From: Emiliania huxleyi CCMP1516
Taxonomy: Eukaryota; Haptophyta; Isochrysidales; Noelaerhabdaceae
Assembly (NCBI RefSeq): GCF_000372725.1
Contig: NW_005202237.1
Span: forward strand, 182,147-246,146
Direction of reading: 5' to 3'
Length of the DNA: 64,000 nt
Part shown: positions 39,430-50,296 of the stretch, piece after piece
Layout: each line of letters starts with the position of its first letter
Position numbering within the stretch: position 1 is the first letter of the stretch
Translations under genes and position numbers: made by a program
Notes under the pieces: model-generated
The model's input: only the letters and a program-made list of their open reading frames with translations
The model's database searches: none
What the model was told of the DNA's origin: nothing

Positions 39430-41165
39430 TCACGAGTACCCATGGCCGTGCGAGTACTGCTCTCGCCGCTCTCGCTCCCGCTCCCGCCGCCGCCGCTCGG
39501 CCTCCTCCAGCCGCTGCGTCATGTCGATCGCGGTGGCGAACGCGTAGAGGAGGAGCGGCGACGTGCCCTTTGCCAGGCTCAGCCGGTGCACGTCTGCGCT
39601 CGAGTCGACCAGCAGCGCCTGAGCGGCGGCGGCGGCGGCGGCGGCGGGGTGTGTGTGCGTCGCCTCTCTCTCTCCCCCTCCCTCCCTCCCTCTCTCCCTC
39701 CCTCTGCCTCTGCCTCTGCCTCTGCCTCTGCCTTTCCCTCTCCCTCTCCCTCTCTTTCCCTCCCTCTCCCTCTCTCTCCCCCTCTTCCCCCCCCCCCCCC
39801 CCCTGTTTCTAGCGCCTCTGCGCCGAGGTAGTACTCCGCCTCGTATGTCGCGAGCACGTCGTCGTCGCCAGCAAAGGGCGGGAGCCACAGCGTCCCTACA
39901 AAGTGAGTACGCCAACATCAGGGCGGGAAGCGAATACAGAGGATGCAGCTGAATACGGCCGAATCCGTGTCCTCTCGGGTGCTAGCTGGAAGACCTTAAG
40001 GTGCAAGAATGCGTGTATTCTGCCTCTAGGACAGGTGGCCCCACGGGTCTGGCGTGGCGCCGTCGCGGATCAGCACGAGCTGCTTGAGCAGGAGTGGGAC
40101 CTGCGGGGAGATCTGGGGAGATCTGGGGAGATCTGGGGAGATCTGGCGAGATGTGCTTGAGCAGGAGTGGGACCTGCGGGGAGATCTGGGGAGATCTGGG
40201 GAGATCTGGCGAGATGTGCTTGAGCAGGAGTGGGACCTGCGGGGAGATCTGGAAAGGGCTGGGGAGATCTGGGGAGATGTGTTTGAGCTGGGACCTGCGG
40301 GGAGAGTTGGAGGGTTGGAGGCGGCCAGGGTGGTGGTGGCCTGCTGGGCAGAGGTGGTGGCACGGTAGAGCAGCGGCCACCCGCCCCACTCCCGCCACTC
40401 GCGCTCGTTGGCCGCCGAGCCGTTCGAGACCTGCATCTCGTACTGCGGGAAGCCGGGGAAGCTCAGCCGCTCGCGCACCATGCCAAACGGGTGCAGGCGC
40501 CGGCCGCCGCCGAACCAGTCGCTCGTGCTCGCGCGATGCGCAGGCCACAGTGGCTCGAAGGAGTAGAGCTGCCAGACGTACGCCATCGTGGCGGACTCGA
40601 GCGCAATGGACGCCGCCTCGGCCACGCTTCCGGCACCGGCGGAGCCAGCTGCGTCGAGGAAGCCCTCGCCGGCCGCCCAGGGGACACGCCGCATGAGCAG
40701 CAGATCCCGCCCTGCTGCGTCGCTCAACACCACCGACTGGAGCGGAGCCCACCAGCGCCCAGACACGCGGTAGAGCAGCGGCGGCTCCGAGCCGGGCGAC
40801 GCGGCCCCGTGCATTGAGCCCATGTTGGCAGACAGGCAGTTTGGGTCGCCAGAGTCGAGCAGACAGATGAGCGGTATGTCCCGCCGCACGACGGTCTCTG
40901 TCGCTCGCGTCGTTATGGCCCTGTCCGGAGATCTCCACGCCTCAAGAGCGCCGTCGTGACCATGCAGGACGCTCGAAGCCGGCAAGTTTGTGCAGAAGCG
41001 GCTCAGGCCGAGAGAGCTGGACGCCCAGCCAAGCGCTTCACAGGGCGCCCAACTGACGCGCGCGGGGCGATGCCTGACCGCGGCGAGAAAAGGCAAGATG
41101 GAGACCGCGCAGAGTAGACCGGCGAGTCTGAGCGGGCCGGCGCGAGGAGTTCTTGCTGTCTCCAT
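39430..41165 (-). CDS. membrane-anchored protein with possible LURP-one/tubby-like fold
   Basis: ATG at 41165; residues 10-32 are hydrophobic (signal anchor). The large first exon runs to about 40360 and includes YRVSGRWWAPLQSVVLSDAAG, WQLYSFEPLWP and FPGFPQYEMQVSNGS. Downstream exons read QLVLIRDGATPDPWGHL (about 40080-40026), GTLWLPPFAGDDDVLATYEAEYYLG (about 39895-39815) and a last exon with DVHRLSLAKGTSPLLLYAFATAIDMT and an Arg/Glu coil ending at 39430. The last pattern resembles the closing helix of LURP-one-related/scramblase-like proteins; the resemblance is weak. The intron at 40080-40360 consists of tandem repeats that carry several copies of the acceptor. Confidence 0.5.
39660..39802. 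repeat. CTC/CCTCTG low-complexity tract in an intron
   Basis: Pyrimidine-only CTCCCTC and CTCTGC repeats plus a poly-C run, between the last two exons of the LURP/tubby-like gene. Confidence 0.9.
40079..40310. repeat. tandem repeat carrying splice acceptors
   Basis: About four units of 50-72 bp, each AGCAGGAGTGGGACCTGCGG followed by several GGAGATCTGG. On the minus strand every unit ends CCCCGCAG|GTCCCACTCCTGCTCAAG, an acceptor followed by codons VPLLLK. Confidence 0.92.
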
Positions 41166-41278
41166 TTTTGGGAGCCTTCGTCGACGAAATTCAGCTGGGT
41201 TTTCTTCTGAGAAAAAATAAGAGCGCTCCCGCGGCGATCAACACCGCAACTCCTTTTCTAAATCGTCTTCGCCGCCGG

Positions 41279-41851
41279 CTACGCGCACAGACACAGTACG
41301 CGCACAGACACAGTACGCGGCAGCGCCGACACGTCAACCCGCGTGTACGTCAGCGACGGGTCCCGCACGCCGCACGAGGCGCATGCGTGCAGCGGCAGCG
41401 CGTGCGCCATGCGCTCGTCGCTCCACTCGCCCAGCAGCCGCCGCTTCGTCTCGTCGGAGACGTGCACGCAGCGCTGCAGCAGCGCCGCCGTCTCGTCCTC
41501 GGGCCGCTCCAGGTCCATGACGACGTTCGTCGAGGCGTGGAAGCGCGTCTCCAGGTCGATGGCCGCCTGCTCGGCCGCGGCGAGCTTGCCCTGGTCGACG
41601 CACATGCCGCACACCGCGTGCGCCGGGCAGCCACACTGGCCGCGTTGTGGGCGCACGGTCTTGGCGACCGCCGGCGCTGCGCGCCGGTCGTGCTGCTCAC
41701 GCTGCCGGCGGCGCTGGTCGCGCGCCTGCCGATCGCGCGTGTTCGCGGCGGCTGCATCTCCTGCTCGTTTCGCTCGCACCCGAGCGGCTGTCGCCAGGCG
41801 CTTCAGGTCGGCGGTGCTGCGCGCGCGGCCGTCGGCCAGGCACAGCCACAT
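41279..41851 (-). mobile_element. Helitron-type ORF remnant (DUF6570-like N-terminal region)
   Basis: From ATG 41851 the frame encodes a basic, alanine-rich coil (ANTRDRQARDQRRRQREQ), a Cys cluster (CGCPAHAVCGMC) and then HALPLHACASCGVRD followed by a short beta-rich end. This order, coil then a CASCG-type knuckle, is typical of the N-terminal part of Helitron helicase-like proteins. The replication initiator (HUH) and helicase domains are absent downstream, so it is a remnant at best. Assignment rests on resemblance only. Confidence 0.35.
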
Positions 41852-42412
41852 GTCCTCCTCCTTAGTTAGCAGGCTCGCACGGCTTGCCGTCGAACTGCGG
41901 CTGGCGCCCGCGACGATGCTTCGCCCAGGCCGGGCACGATGGTGCCGCGACGAGCGGCGTCGAGGCGACGGCCATCGATGGGTCCAGAAGACTTGGAGAC
42001 ACTTCTCGACCAAAAAATCAAAAAAATCGAGCACAATTGCGTTACATGGGCATGGCCGGGGTTTCTGCACCGAACGATCTTACTTTCGGTCTATCGAAAG
42101 TGTTGATCAATAAAATAGGTGGCTGGCCACTGGACACAGATCGAGGCCGAAATAAATCGGGGCACTCCAAGTGCTCCAAGATCGGAGAAGAAATTTGTGG
42201 GAACGAAGGTAAAAAACAAAAAAACGCATCGCTTCTATGATTTTATTTTTGAACCTGCTCTCCATTGGTTCCTAGCGTATTTCAATGTTGTCGTGACCTG
42301 TGAGCTGTGTACCTTGTGCTGACCTGTGATGTGTGAGCTGTGACCACAGCGGCACCGCGGCACCAGACCACCAGCCATAGGGGCAGCAGTTTTGTTCGTT
42401 CACACCGTTTCC
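41852..42412. other. AT-richer spacer
   Basis: Drops to about half GC between 42000 and 42400. No gene recognised. Confidence 0.4.
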
Positions 42413-43243
42413 TTATTTCACGCCCCGGGGGTTTTGCACTGAGGTTCCCTTGCGATATCCAGTGAGCGCCTCGCTCGTGTACACGGTGCGCCAGCCGGCG
42501 AGTATGGTTGACATAGCGAATGCCTTGTCCTCTCCCACTTTCTTGTCCTTGCGCTGCCTGATCGAATTCATCACCTCCGCACGGACGGTCGCGTGGCCAT
42601 AGTGCACCGGCCCGGTTGTCTTCCAACTGGGATGATCAAAGCGGGCGTCGCCGCGCCTCTCGGAGTCGGCCGTCCTCGCGATCGCCACGTAAACACTGGG
42701 CGGTGTCACCACGAAAGGCGCTCGTGCGGGCCAGCGCGGCTGCTGGTCCGTGAAGGGTACGTAGGAGTGAAGACCCAGGTCGGCGTGGTGTTCATCGAGC
42801 AGTGACAGCATGCGTGCAATGCCCGCTGGGTGCATCACATCGTCAGCGTCAAGGAAGGTGACGAAGGTTGCGTTGCCACACGCGCTCGCACCGCGATTGC
42901 GGTTGGCGCCGCGTGTCCAGCCGGTCTCAGAAGAGCACACGATGAGTTCGCCATGGCTGAGCCGCTTGTGTAGCACATTGCACTGGTGCGGTTTTACGTG
43001 TGATGAGACGACCACGATCTGGTCAGGTGGGCGTGTCTGTTCCCGCAGCGACAGCAGTGCACGCGGTAGTAACCTCCAGTGCGCAGGCACCGATGGCACG
43101 ACAGCGCAGACGGTGGGCTCCAGGACGGTCGTCGAGTTGGCCACGTCCGAGCCAAGGGCGTGCCCCGCGAGAATCCCGGGGTCGCCCCGCACCGCCGCGG
43201 CCGGGAGGAGGAGGGGGAGAAGGGAGAGGTGTAGGGAAGCCAT
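42413..43243 (-). CDS. secreted/Golgi family 2 glycosyltransferase-like protein
   Basis: ATG 43243 gives a signal peptide (ASLHLSLLPLLLPAAAVRG). The GT-A fold of the GT2 type follows: CAVVPSVPAHWRLLPRALLSL, PPDQIVVVSSH, ETGWTRGANRNRGA, and the metal-binding FVTFLDADDVMHPAGI. After it, ARMLSLLDEHHADLGLHSY and VGEDKAFAMSTILAGW fit the acceptor half. About 276 residues, intronless, ends RGVK. Donor and acceptor sugars cannot be told. Likely acts in the secretory pathway on glycans. An earlier in-frame ATG (43321) would bury the signal peptide. Confidence 0.72.
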   Translation of the reverse strand: MASLHLSLLPLLLPAAAVRGDPGILAGHALGSDVANSTTVLEPTVCAVVPSVPAHWRLLPRALLSLREQTRPPDQIVVVSSHVKPHQCNVLHKRLSHGELIVCSSETGWTRGANRNRGASACGNATFVTFLDADDVMHPAGIARMLSLLDEHHADLGLHSYVPFTDQQPRWPARAPFVVTPPSVYVAIARTADSERRGDARFDHPSWKTTGPVHYGHATVRAEVMNSIRQRKDKKVGEDKAFAMSTILAGWRTVYTSEALTGYRKGTSVQNPRGVK

Positions 43244-43770
43244 ACAAGCACCACCCGACCGGGATCTGCGCGGTAATTTTTGCTGGGGGCGGATGTCATG
43301 CGGGGTAGGTAGGGTATGCACGTATCGTCGTCGTCGTCTCTAGCCAGTCACTCAAACTCTCAGAGATGGGCTAAAGAGGATCCGGTACTTGGATGCCCAG
43401 TCCGGACCGCGCCCGCCAGGTTTCTACCAAGGGAGGGATGGATGCCTCTTTCGGAATGATTGATGCATTCGGGTTGCCTCAATACCGCTTCCTAGATCGC
43501 ACACCCGTTTGACGAGGAGAGGGTGGTAATGGTGGGAAGTTGAGTTCTCTTCGCTGTTTACGTTGCGTCTCGGACGCGGTTTACGTTGTGACAATGAGTC
43601 ACGATCCCTCCTCACGGTGGGTTGGGTTTGTCGGTTCCTCTCCTCGCGTTGTCGGATAACCTTGAGATCCCTCTATCACGTAGCGTCACATCAAGTCGTA
43701 GACCCCTCCCTCCCTCCCACCGCACCCCCCTCCCTCCCACCCAACCCACCTCTCACCAACACAAACAACA
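43244..43770. other. spacer, no gene seen
   Basis: Ends in a CCTCCCTCCCAC-rich tract just outside the left inverted repeat. Confidence 0.4.
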
Positions 43771-45259
43771 CTGAGGGAGGGTGTAGAGGATGTAGAGTGT
43801 AGAGCGCTGTAGAGCTGTAGAGCTGTAGAGCTGTAGAGCGCTGTAGAGCTGTAGAGCTCTACATCCGCCGCGGGACGAACTGCGTGCGTTGTAGAGCGAT
43901 GTAGAGGCGCTCTACAACGTGAAATCTCTGCATGTCGTCGCACCATCCCATCTCCGTGTACGTCTTCGTCCACAATTGAACCGCGTTGCGAAGGCGCTGA
44001 CAAGTCACCTCCTCCCTATAAGACATCGGCCTCGGCCCGAGAATCACCGTCACGGCTCTTCGACGTCTCGCCCTGCTCCGACGCCTCGTCGTGGACGACG
44101 CGGCCATGCCTCGACCGGCTACACCCACAGCTCCATCCTCGTCACCTCGCTCGCGACGCTCTCTCTCCACCAACGGCCTCAATGTACTGCTCAGATCGCT
44201 AGTCGCCGGCAGGACGACGCCCGAATGCGGCGCCTCGCCAGCCTCGTCGCTCCTGACGGCGCCATCCGTGTCTTCCGGCGGAGGCATCGCGTTTTGAGCC
44301 ACAACGGACTGCGCGCTCCGCTTTTCGAACCACCAAAACTCGCCGACCCAGGTCCAGGTCCAGGTCCAGGTCCAACAAGTTTGCGCCCGGCCCTCTAGCG
44401 CCGCGCGCTGGCCCCGGCTGCGTCCCCGCGTGGCCTGCCCGATGGCGTGGTGCCCGCCCTCCACCCACCTCCCCGCGCGGGGCCGCTCCGGGGCGACCCG
44501 GGCGCCCTCCGACCAAACTGTCACACTACTATCATACTAACAACAAACTCTACATCAAAAGCGGCGAACGAGGCACGGAACCGCACGGTCGCTCTCCGAC
44601 ATGAGGCGCGTTGCACTTGCCAGTGCTGCCCTGGCCTTCTGTCTGCCCGCCCAATGGGTGGCAGGTGCCTCTGCTGCTTTGGCATGCCTCACGGCTGCGA
44701 CTGGCCGGCGCCTCGGCGCGTCAGCTCGGCTCGGCGTAGCGATAGTGGCCAGCGCAACTCACCTGGACTCAACGCTCAGCCAGGAGCTCCCGCACGCGCT
44801 GGCGCGAGGCATGGCGCATGCAACGCGCAGCAATGCTCGCCTCGCCTCGCGCAAATGCGACCGTCCTCGCAGCCGACAGTCCACCGCCTGCTAAAGAAGC
44901 ACAGCGACGAATGCGGCACCGGCGACGCATGGCAGGCTGGTCATGACGCAGTTATAGGGTGTTGTGTGCCGTCAGAGTGACTCTCTGTGTGTCAGGGATA
45001 GTCAGGGCCGTCCATCAGAGCTCCAGTAAGCTCGGAGACACCCCAATTAGCGCGGCTCGACCTCTTTGAGTCACTGCCTTCCCGCGGTTTTGCTGTAGAG
45101 CCTCTACAACAAACTCTACAGCAAAATCGCGCTCTACAGCGCTCTACAACGCACGCAGTTCGTCCCGCGCCGGATGTAGAGCTCTACAGCTCTACAGCGC
45201 TCTACAGCTCTACAGCTCTACAGCGCTCTACACTCTACATCCTCTACACCCTCCCTCAG
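43771..45259. mobile_element. 1.49-kb element with long terminal inverted repeats
   Basis: Left arm 43771-43897 (127 bp) and right arm 45141-45259 (119 bp) are near-perfect inverted copies, beginning CTGAGGGAGGGTGTAGAGGA. They differ by one 8-bp TGTAGAGC unit and a single base (CCGCCG versus CCGGCG). Each arm is built mostly of (C)TGTAGAG subterminal repeats. The interior has Arg-rich frames and a GGTCCA minisatellite (44350-44377) but no transposase. Flanks are A/C-rich (AAACAA on both sides) and no clean target duplication can be fixed. Best read as a non-autonomous DNA transposon. Confidence 0.85.
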
Positions 45260-45821
45260 AAACAAAACTCTCCCCCAACACACGAAGGTCCAGCGCATAC
45301 ACTACTCCGTCTCCAAAGACCCAAGTTCTCTGTCACAAATGGCTTGTACTTCTCAATTGCCCATGCGCCAAGGCCTGTGCGTGTCTATATGAGAGAGATT
45401 TTAGAAGTCAACAAGAATTTTGGCACTGACAGTCTCTCTCTCTATGTTGTCAGACCTCATCACCATCAAAATTCGCTCTTTGCATCAATTGCCACGAAAT
45501 TGTTGTGAAGACCGTACAACTCTATCCATTCGCTCTTCATAAGACATAACAACAGCGTTCATCAAACATCATCACTTCGGAGCTAGCATGCTAGCTGACA
45601 TTATGTCATCGATCGACTCATCGTTGGAGCCCATCTGTCGTTCGAGTAGCGGCGAAGAAAAAACGAAAGAAGCACCGACCAAACCCCCTCCCTCCCTCCA
45701 CGTAGGCCCTCCCCCACAGCCGCCTGTAACCAAATCCCGATAGGCCCAACACATACACATGCATGCAGGCACATTAGACTACATTGACATTGACATTGAC
45801 ATTTGACATTGACATTGTGTA
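45260..45821. other. AT-richer spacer and promoter side of the channel gene
   Basis: No gene. A (TTGACA)n-like run (45783-45816) lies directly before the ATG at 45822. Confidence 0.4.
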
Positions 45822-47722
45822 ATGCACACGTTTACAATCATCTCGCTCCTGCTCGCCGCGTTGCTACCCGCCGCCAGCGCTATTCGCCGCAACGCGAAAG
45901 TTCGCCGCGTCGCCAGGATCGGGGTCGGAGCCACCATCACCGGCGTTGGCGGCCACTCCGTCACGGAGGGTCTCGTCCCACTCGACATCTCGCTTGAGGT
46001 GCATGTCGAGACGGACGAGCTCGGTTTCGTGCTGCCGCACCCGGCCTCCGTTTGGGCCGACCCAGCCATGCGAGAGTGTCGCCATCTCCGCCACTTTGTG
46101 CCGTGGCAGCCGACCGACGAGCAGCTCCTTTCTCACGACCGCGGCCTCACGCTGCCCAACTCGGAGAGGCTCCGCACGACAGACTACCTCGGCAACGGGC
46201 GCTTCCGCATCCAATCGAGGTTCCGGTTTCGGCCAAACGTATCCGCGTACCCGTTTGAGACCGAGCGCTTCCGCTTCGAGCTGCAGCTGCGCGCAGCGCT
46301 TGCAGACAGGAGCGGAGAGGCTCTCGACGTGATGCTCTGCGCGATGCCTGAGTTCACCGCCCTCCATCCGCACGCCGACTGGCCCGGCACGACGAGCAAC
46401 CGCCGCCTGGGGCTCGCGAGCGCCGTCCGACACGCCTGCGAGGCGCCCTTCGAGCGGACGGTGCCCGTCTGCCGCGAGCCGCCTTCCGAGGACATGAGGC
46501 TCGGCTGGCTGTCGGTCCCGCACGTCTTTCGGTACGACAAGAAGGGGGCGTGTGTGTGCGAGACGGTGCCCGGCTTCGACCCCGCGAGCGGACTCGACCT
46601 CGAGACGTGCGGCTGCATGGGCGGAGTGCGTGCCGCGAGCACCTTTGAGCTCTACGTGGAGGTGAGCTCACTACTTAGCTAGCTCACTACTTCGCTCACT
46701 ACTTCGCTCACTACTTAGCTCACTCTGCTCTTGCCACCGCCTCCTCCCCAGTGCTGCCTGTGAGCCCCGCTGCCTCTCCTGCGCTGCCTCTCCATCACGC
46801 CTTCCCGTCCCGCACGCTCCTCTCCCCCCGCACCTCTGCCCGCCCACCCTCCGACCCCCCGACCCAACCCCCAACCCACCCCTCGACCCACCCACCCCCT
46901 CCCCTCCCGCACGCGTGTGCGAGGCGCGCGCGAGTCGCGTCGGCGCCTTCCAGTCGGAGGTCCTCGTCCCGTTCCTCATCGTCCTCGTCGCGCACACCAG
47001 CTACATCATCACGCCCCTGTGGCTGGAGACGCGCGCGCCTGCCCTCCCCAGCGAGGCTTCCCCTGGTGTGAGTCCCCTTGAGGCACCCGGGAGCCTCTCC
47101 CAGGCGCTTCAACCTGCTCAACTCTGCGCTGATCGCGCTCGTGCTATACCACTCGGCGCTGATGACGCGCTCCAAGCGAAACATCGTCTCGGTCGCGACC
47201 AAGTACGACCTCTTCCTCCTCCTCTCCTTCGGCGCCATCCTCGTCTCCTACGCGCTCACGCTCTGGATGATGCAGCTGCAACACTGCGAGAGGCAGAAGC
47301 AGCTCTGCCAGCGCCTCTACTACTCCACGCGCCACACGGCCAGCACCGTCTCTCTCTTCCTCTACCTGCTGCTGACGTGGATGTGCGGCCCGCGCGACGG
47401 ACAGGTCCTCTTCACCACCTTTGTCTTCACCGGCGCGTTCTGCGCACTCGTCGCACTTGGAAACCGCTGCGGCGTCGCCGGCCGCATCTGCGCGCGCCTC
47501 GACGCCAGCGTCGACCCCCCGAGCGACCCTGCCCCTCGGCCGCACGGCCCCACCGCAAAGAGCCGCGAGCTCGCCAACCTGCTCAGGCGCTCCAAGGCGA
47601 GAGGGCGGCCCGCAGGCGGCCCGGCAGCTGGGCCGGGGGCGGGGGCGCGTGGCGAGCCCCTCCGCCTCGCGACGAGGGCCCCGCCGGTGGTGGACCCCGC
47701 CCCCTCCTTCGCGCTCTACTGA
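45822..47722 (+). CDS. pentameric ligand-gated ion channel-like protein (Cys-loop superfamily)
   Basis: Exons 45822-46661, 46924-47030 and 47104-47722 give about 521 residues. A signal peptide (1-20) is followed by a beta-rich extracellular domain. Its signature is RFRIQSRFRFRPNVSAYPFE, like the F-x-F-P-x-D/pre-loop region of the family. Four membrane spans follow: M1 VLVPFLIVLVAHTSYIITP, M2 from RFNLLNSALIALVLYHSAL with basic residues at both ends, M3 YDLFLLLSFGAILVSYALTL, and M4 TTFVFTGAFCALVALG. Between M3 and M4 is an extra hydrophobic HTASTVSLFLYLLLTWM. Intron 1 is GT-AG. Intron 2 (47031-47103) needs a GC donor (GAGAC|GCGCGC) and falls between M1 and M2. Ligand and ion selectivity cannot be inferred. 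Assignment depends on fold pattern, not on a strong motif. Confidence 0.55.
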
Positions 47723-47985
47723 GCGCGCTAGGCGTTCGGAGAAGGTTTAGACTTTAGTTAGCCGCGCGTTTTCTTTCTCGTTCTGTGCCACTTGTGTGGT
47801 CTGCTTGTGGTAGGTAGGTAAACAAAGAAAGAAACGAAATGGATTGAACATTGGCGAGAGGAATTCTTTCCTTGGTAAAATTCTTTCCTGCGCGAGGGAC
47901 TGCCTGTAAAAGAAAGAAAGAAAACAGACAACCCAAGGGTACTCAGGTAAAATTCTTTTGTTCGCGCCCCGGCGGCGAAAGGCGC
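47723..47985. other. promoter side of the coiled-coil gene, with short repeats
   Basis: AAATTCTTT is repeated at 47868, 47877 and 47949. Positions 47909-47937 match 3090-3118 inverted. Confidence 0.5.
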
Positions 47986-48796
47986 ATGGCGGGGTGGCAG
48001 CGCCTCCTCGACGACGGACGCTCGAGGTGGGCGGAGACCTTTGCCGAGTCGCTCGCAGTCGTGCGCGGCATCGCCGCACAGCCGCCTCCGAGTGCTGCTG
48101 GCTCCGTCTACGAGCTCCTCGGGCCGGGCGTATCTCTGGCCGACGCCGACTTTGCCGCAGAGATAGCGGACGCCGAGGCGCGCGAGGCGGCTCAGCGCGC
48201 GGCTCTCGTCCCGAAGCTCGAGCGCCTGGTCGAGGAGCACGAGAGGCAGCTGCAGAGCATGTACGCAGCGGTGCAAGCATCGCGTGCGAGCGTCCGGGGC
48301 TTGGGCGCCGCCGTCGCCGTCGACCGCGGTCCGCTTGGCCTCAGCTGCTCTGCCGCCGACCAGAGCGCTGCGGCAGCAGCAACGGTGGAGGTGCGGCTTT
48401 GCCCCGTGTCACGCCCGCTGTGCCTCCCCTCCAGCTCCGCCGCCTCGCAGCTCGTAAGCCCGGCCCTGCGGTTGCAGCCTCCAACGCCCAGCCACGGCCT
48501 CCCGCCTGTGGTGCCAGGCGTACGAGCTCGAGTTTCAGCTCAAGGCGGCGGCGCTGGTGCGGCTGACAAAGCTAACAGGGCGCGCGGGCGGCCGGGCCGG
48601 CGGCAGCGAGGACGCTGCAGAGGCCAACGCGCTGGTCACATCGTGGGAGGCGCAGCCGATGCTGCAGCCTGCAGAGAGTATCGACATGGCGCTGGAGGAG
48701 CAGAGAGAGCTCGAGCGCGCTGCGAGCGTTGCGGCGGAGGGCTCCGGCGGCGCGCAACATTCAGAGGAGGCCACGTCTCCGGTGCGAGATGGATAA
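47986..48796 (+). CDS. uncharacterised coiled-coil protein
   Basis: Two exons, 47986-48390 and 48518-48796, GT-AG intron of 127 nt, joined in frame (TVE|AYELEF), 227 residues. Residues 60-105 and 135-225 are amphipathic helices with Glu/Ala/Leu (AQRAALVPKLERLVEEHERQ; YELEFQLKAAALVRLTKL; ALEEQRELERAA). No signal peptide or membrane span. No family recognised with certainty. A small scaffold or complex subunit is plausible but unproven. Confidence 0.6.
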
Positions 48797-48946
48797 AAAT
48801 ACCAAACCCACTTGATCGCGTGTGAGGTGCGAACTCTGAGCATCTGAGCGGAGCGGGGCGGGGTGCGGAGCCGTGGTGTCCTAAAAAGTGACAGATTGAC
48901 AAAGAATGGGCGCCTGCGGGGTGTTGGACCTCTGATACCTTACTCC

Positions 48947-50296
48947 TCAGACCCGCAGCGGGACCCTTTTTCTGAACGACAGCCTGTCCATTGCGCTGGC
49001 AGAAGCCTCGCGGATCAGTGGGGTCGGGCGACGATTTGCCTGGCAGGGCGGGGATTCCGACACAGGAGGTGGTAGAGGCAGCATCGGCAGCGGGCTGCCC
49101 GGCGCTGAAGGCGGCACGGAGAGCCCGGCTTCATTGGGGTGCGGCGCGCGCTCTATCTCTGAGATCTGGTTTCGGTAGAGCGTGTAGCCCGAGGTGAGCT
49201 TCTTGGCAGCGGCGCGTGCCTTTGCCTCCTCGGCATATGCAGGGTGCTTGACGGGTCCATCGGAAGAGTGCTCGACCAACACATAGGTGACCTGCACCTC
49301 TTTGAAGCCCTTGTCCGCACCTGCAGCTGGGCCCGCGTCCAAGCTTGAGCCCGCGCCGTGGCTCGTGCCCGTGCCGCCGACGCCACCTCTGCTCTCCGCT
49401 GGAGCATTGGCCCTCTCCGCCTTTTCTTGCATGTCCCGAAAGATCCCGTTCAGCTCTTGCACGCCGTACACAGAGGTCGGGTACGTCTCTTTCATCCCGG
49501 CCACAAACTCATCCATCGACACCCGACCGTCGCCCACTCCGTCAGGGACGTCCATCCAGTCAAAGGTCGCTTCGCCGAGGCCGAGGCTACCCCTGAGCTC
49601 TTTCGGATTCAGCCGCCCGTCTCCGTTGCTGTCGCACGCCTTGAAGATCTGCTGAAGCTTGTCCCTCACCGGATCGTCCAAGGACATGTCCATGTCGGTC
49701 ACTGACGACCGACTGCTGTGACCAAAGTTGAAGGAGGAAGATTTTGTTGCATAGGGGCGCCTCGGAGCTTGCGCTACGGTTGCTGGCTTCTTCCGTTTTG
49801 CGAGCTCCTTCAGCTTCTTGACGACGTGGACAAACGTGTCGTCATCCCACAGCGCAAACAGCTTGCTGCAGTACGGCACAAACTCGTATCGCTGTATCGT
49901 GTCGATCAGGTCACAGCTATCCATCTTGTACTCTGCCATCACCTTGAAGTCTTCCTCCATCCTCTCCTTATTGTTCTCGCCCCAGCAAGTGTAGACGGCG
50001 CAAAACTCTTCGAGCTTAATGTTGCCGTCATCATTGAAGTCGATCTCATCAAACAACCCGATAAGCATGATCTCACGCTTCCCCTCCTCCAAGACGTGAC
50101 CCTTTCGGGGCACACCTCCGAAGGTCGTGGTGCCAGCTCGCGCCATGCTAAAAGCGCTCGCCGCGTCAATCTCGACCATGGGCAACTTGACCGACTTTGA
50201 CCCCTCGCCGTATCGGCGCGAAGATGTCTCGGCTCCGCTTTTTCGACTCGATCTCTCTGCGGACATGCCTTTCCCCATAGCTAGGTGCCGCCCCAT
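48947..50296 (-). CDS. EF-hand protein, cytosolic
   Basis: Intronless, 449 residues from ATG 50296. EF-hand loops: DFNDDGNIKLEE (about residue 90), DSNGDGRLNPKE (about 225) and a weaker DGVGDGRVSMDE (about 257). After them comes YPTSVYGVQELNGIFRDMQEK, a Gly/Ser linker, a beta-rich VQVTYVLVEHSSDG segment, and a Pro-rich tail. No kinase domain. The first 50 residues are basic and disordered. Codon use is less GC-biased than in the neighbours. Likely a calcium-dependent regulator. Confidence 0.8.
   Translation of the reverse strand: MGRHLAMGKGMSAERSSRKSGAETSSRRYGEGSKSVKLPMVEIDAASAFSMARAGTTTFGGVPRKGHVLEEGKREIMLIGLFDEIDFNDDGNIKLEEFCAVYTCWGENNKERMEEDFKVMAEYKMDSCDLIDTIQRYEFVPYCSKLFALWDDDTFVHVVKKLKELAKRKKPATVAQAPRRPYATKSSSFNFGHSSRSSVTDMDMSLDDPVRDKLQQIFKACDSNGDGRLNPKELRGSLGLGEATFDWMDVPDGVGDGRVSMDEFVAGMKETYPTSVYGVQELNGIFRDMQEKAERANAPAESRGGVGGTGTSHGAGSSLDAGPAAGADKGFKEVQVTYVLVEHSSDGPVKHPAYAEEAKARAAAKKLTSGYTLYRNQISEIERAPHPNEAGLSVPPSAPGSPLPMLPLPPPVSESPPCQANRRPTPLIREASASAMDRLSFRKRVPLRV

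Noticed and set aside
43859-44524. 221-codon ORF as a transposase
   Set aside because: No catalytic motif; its C-terminus is simply the inverted-repeat arm and its WTWTWT part a minisatellite.
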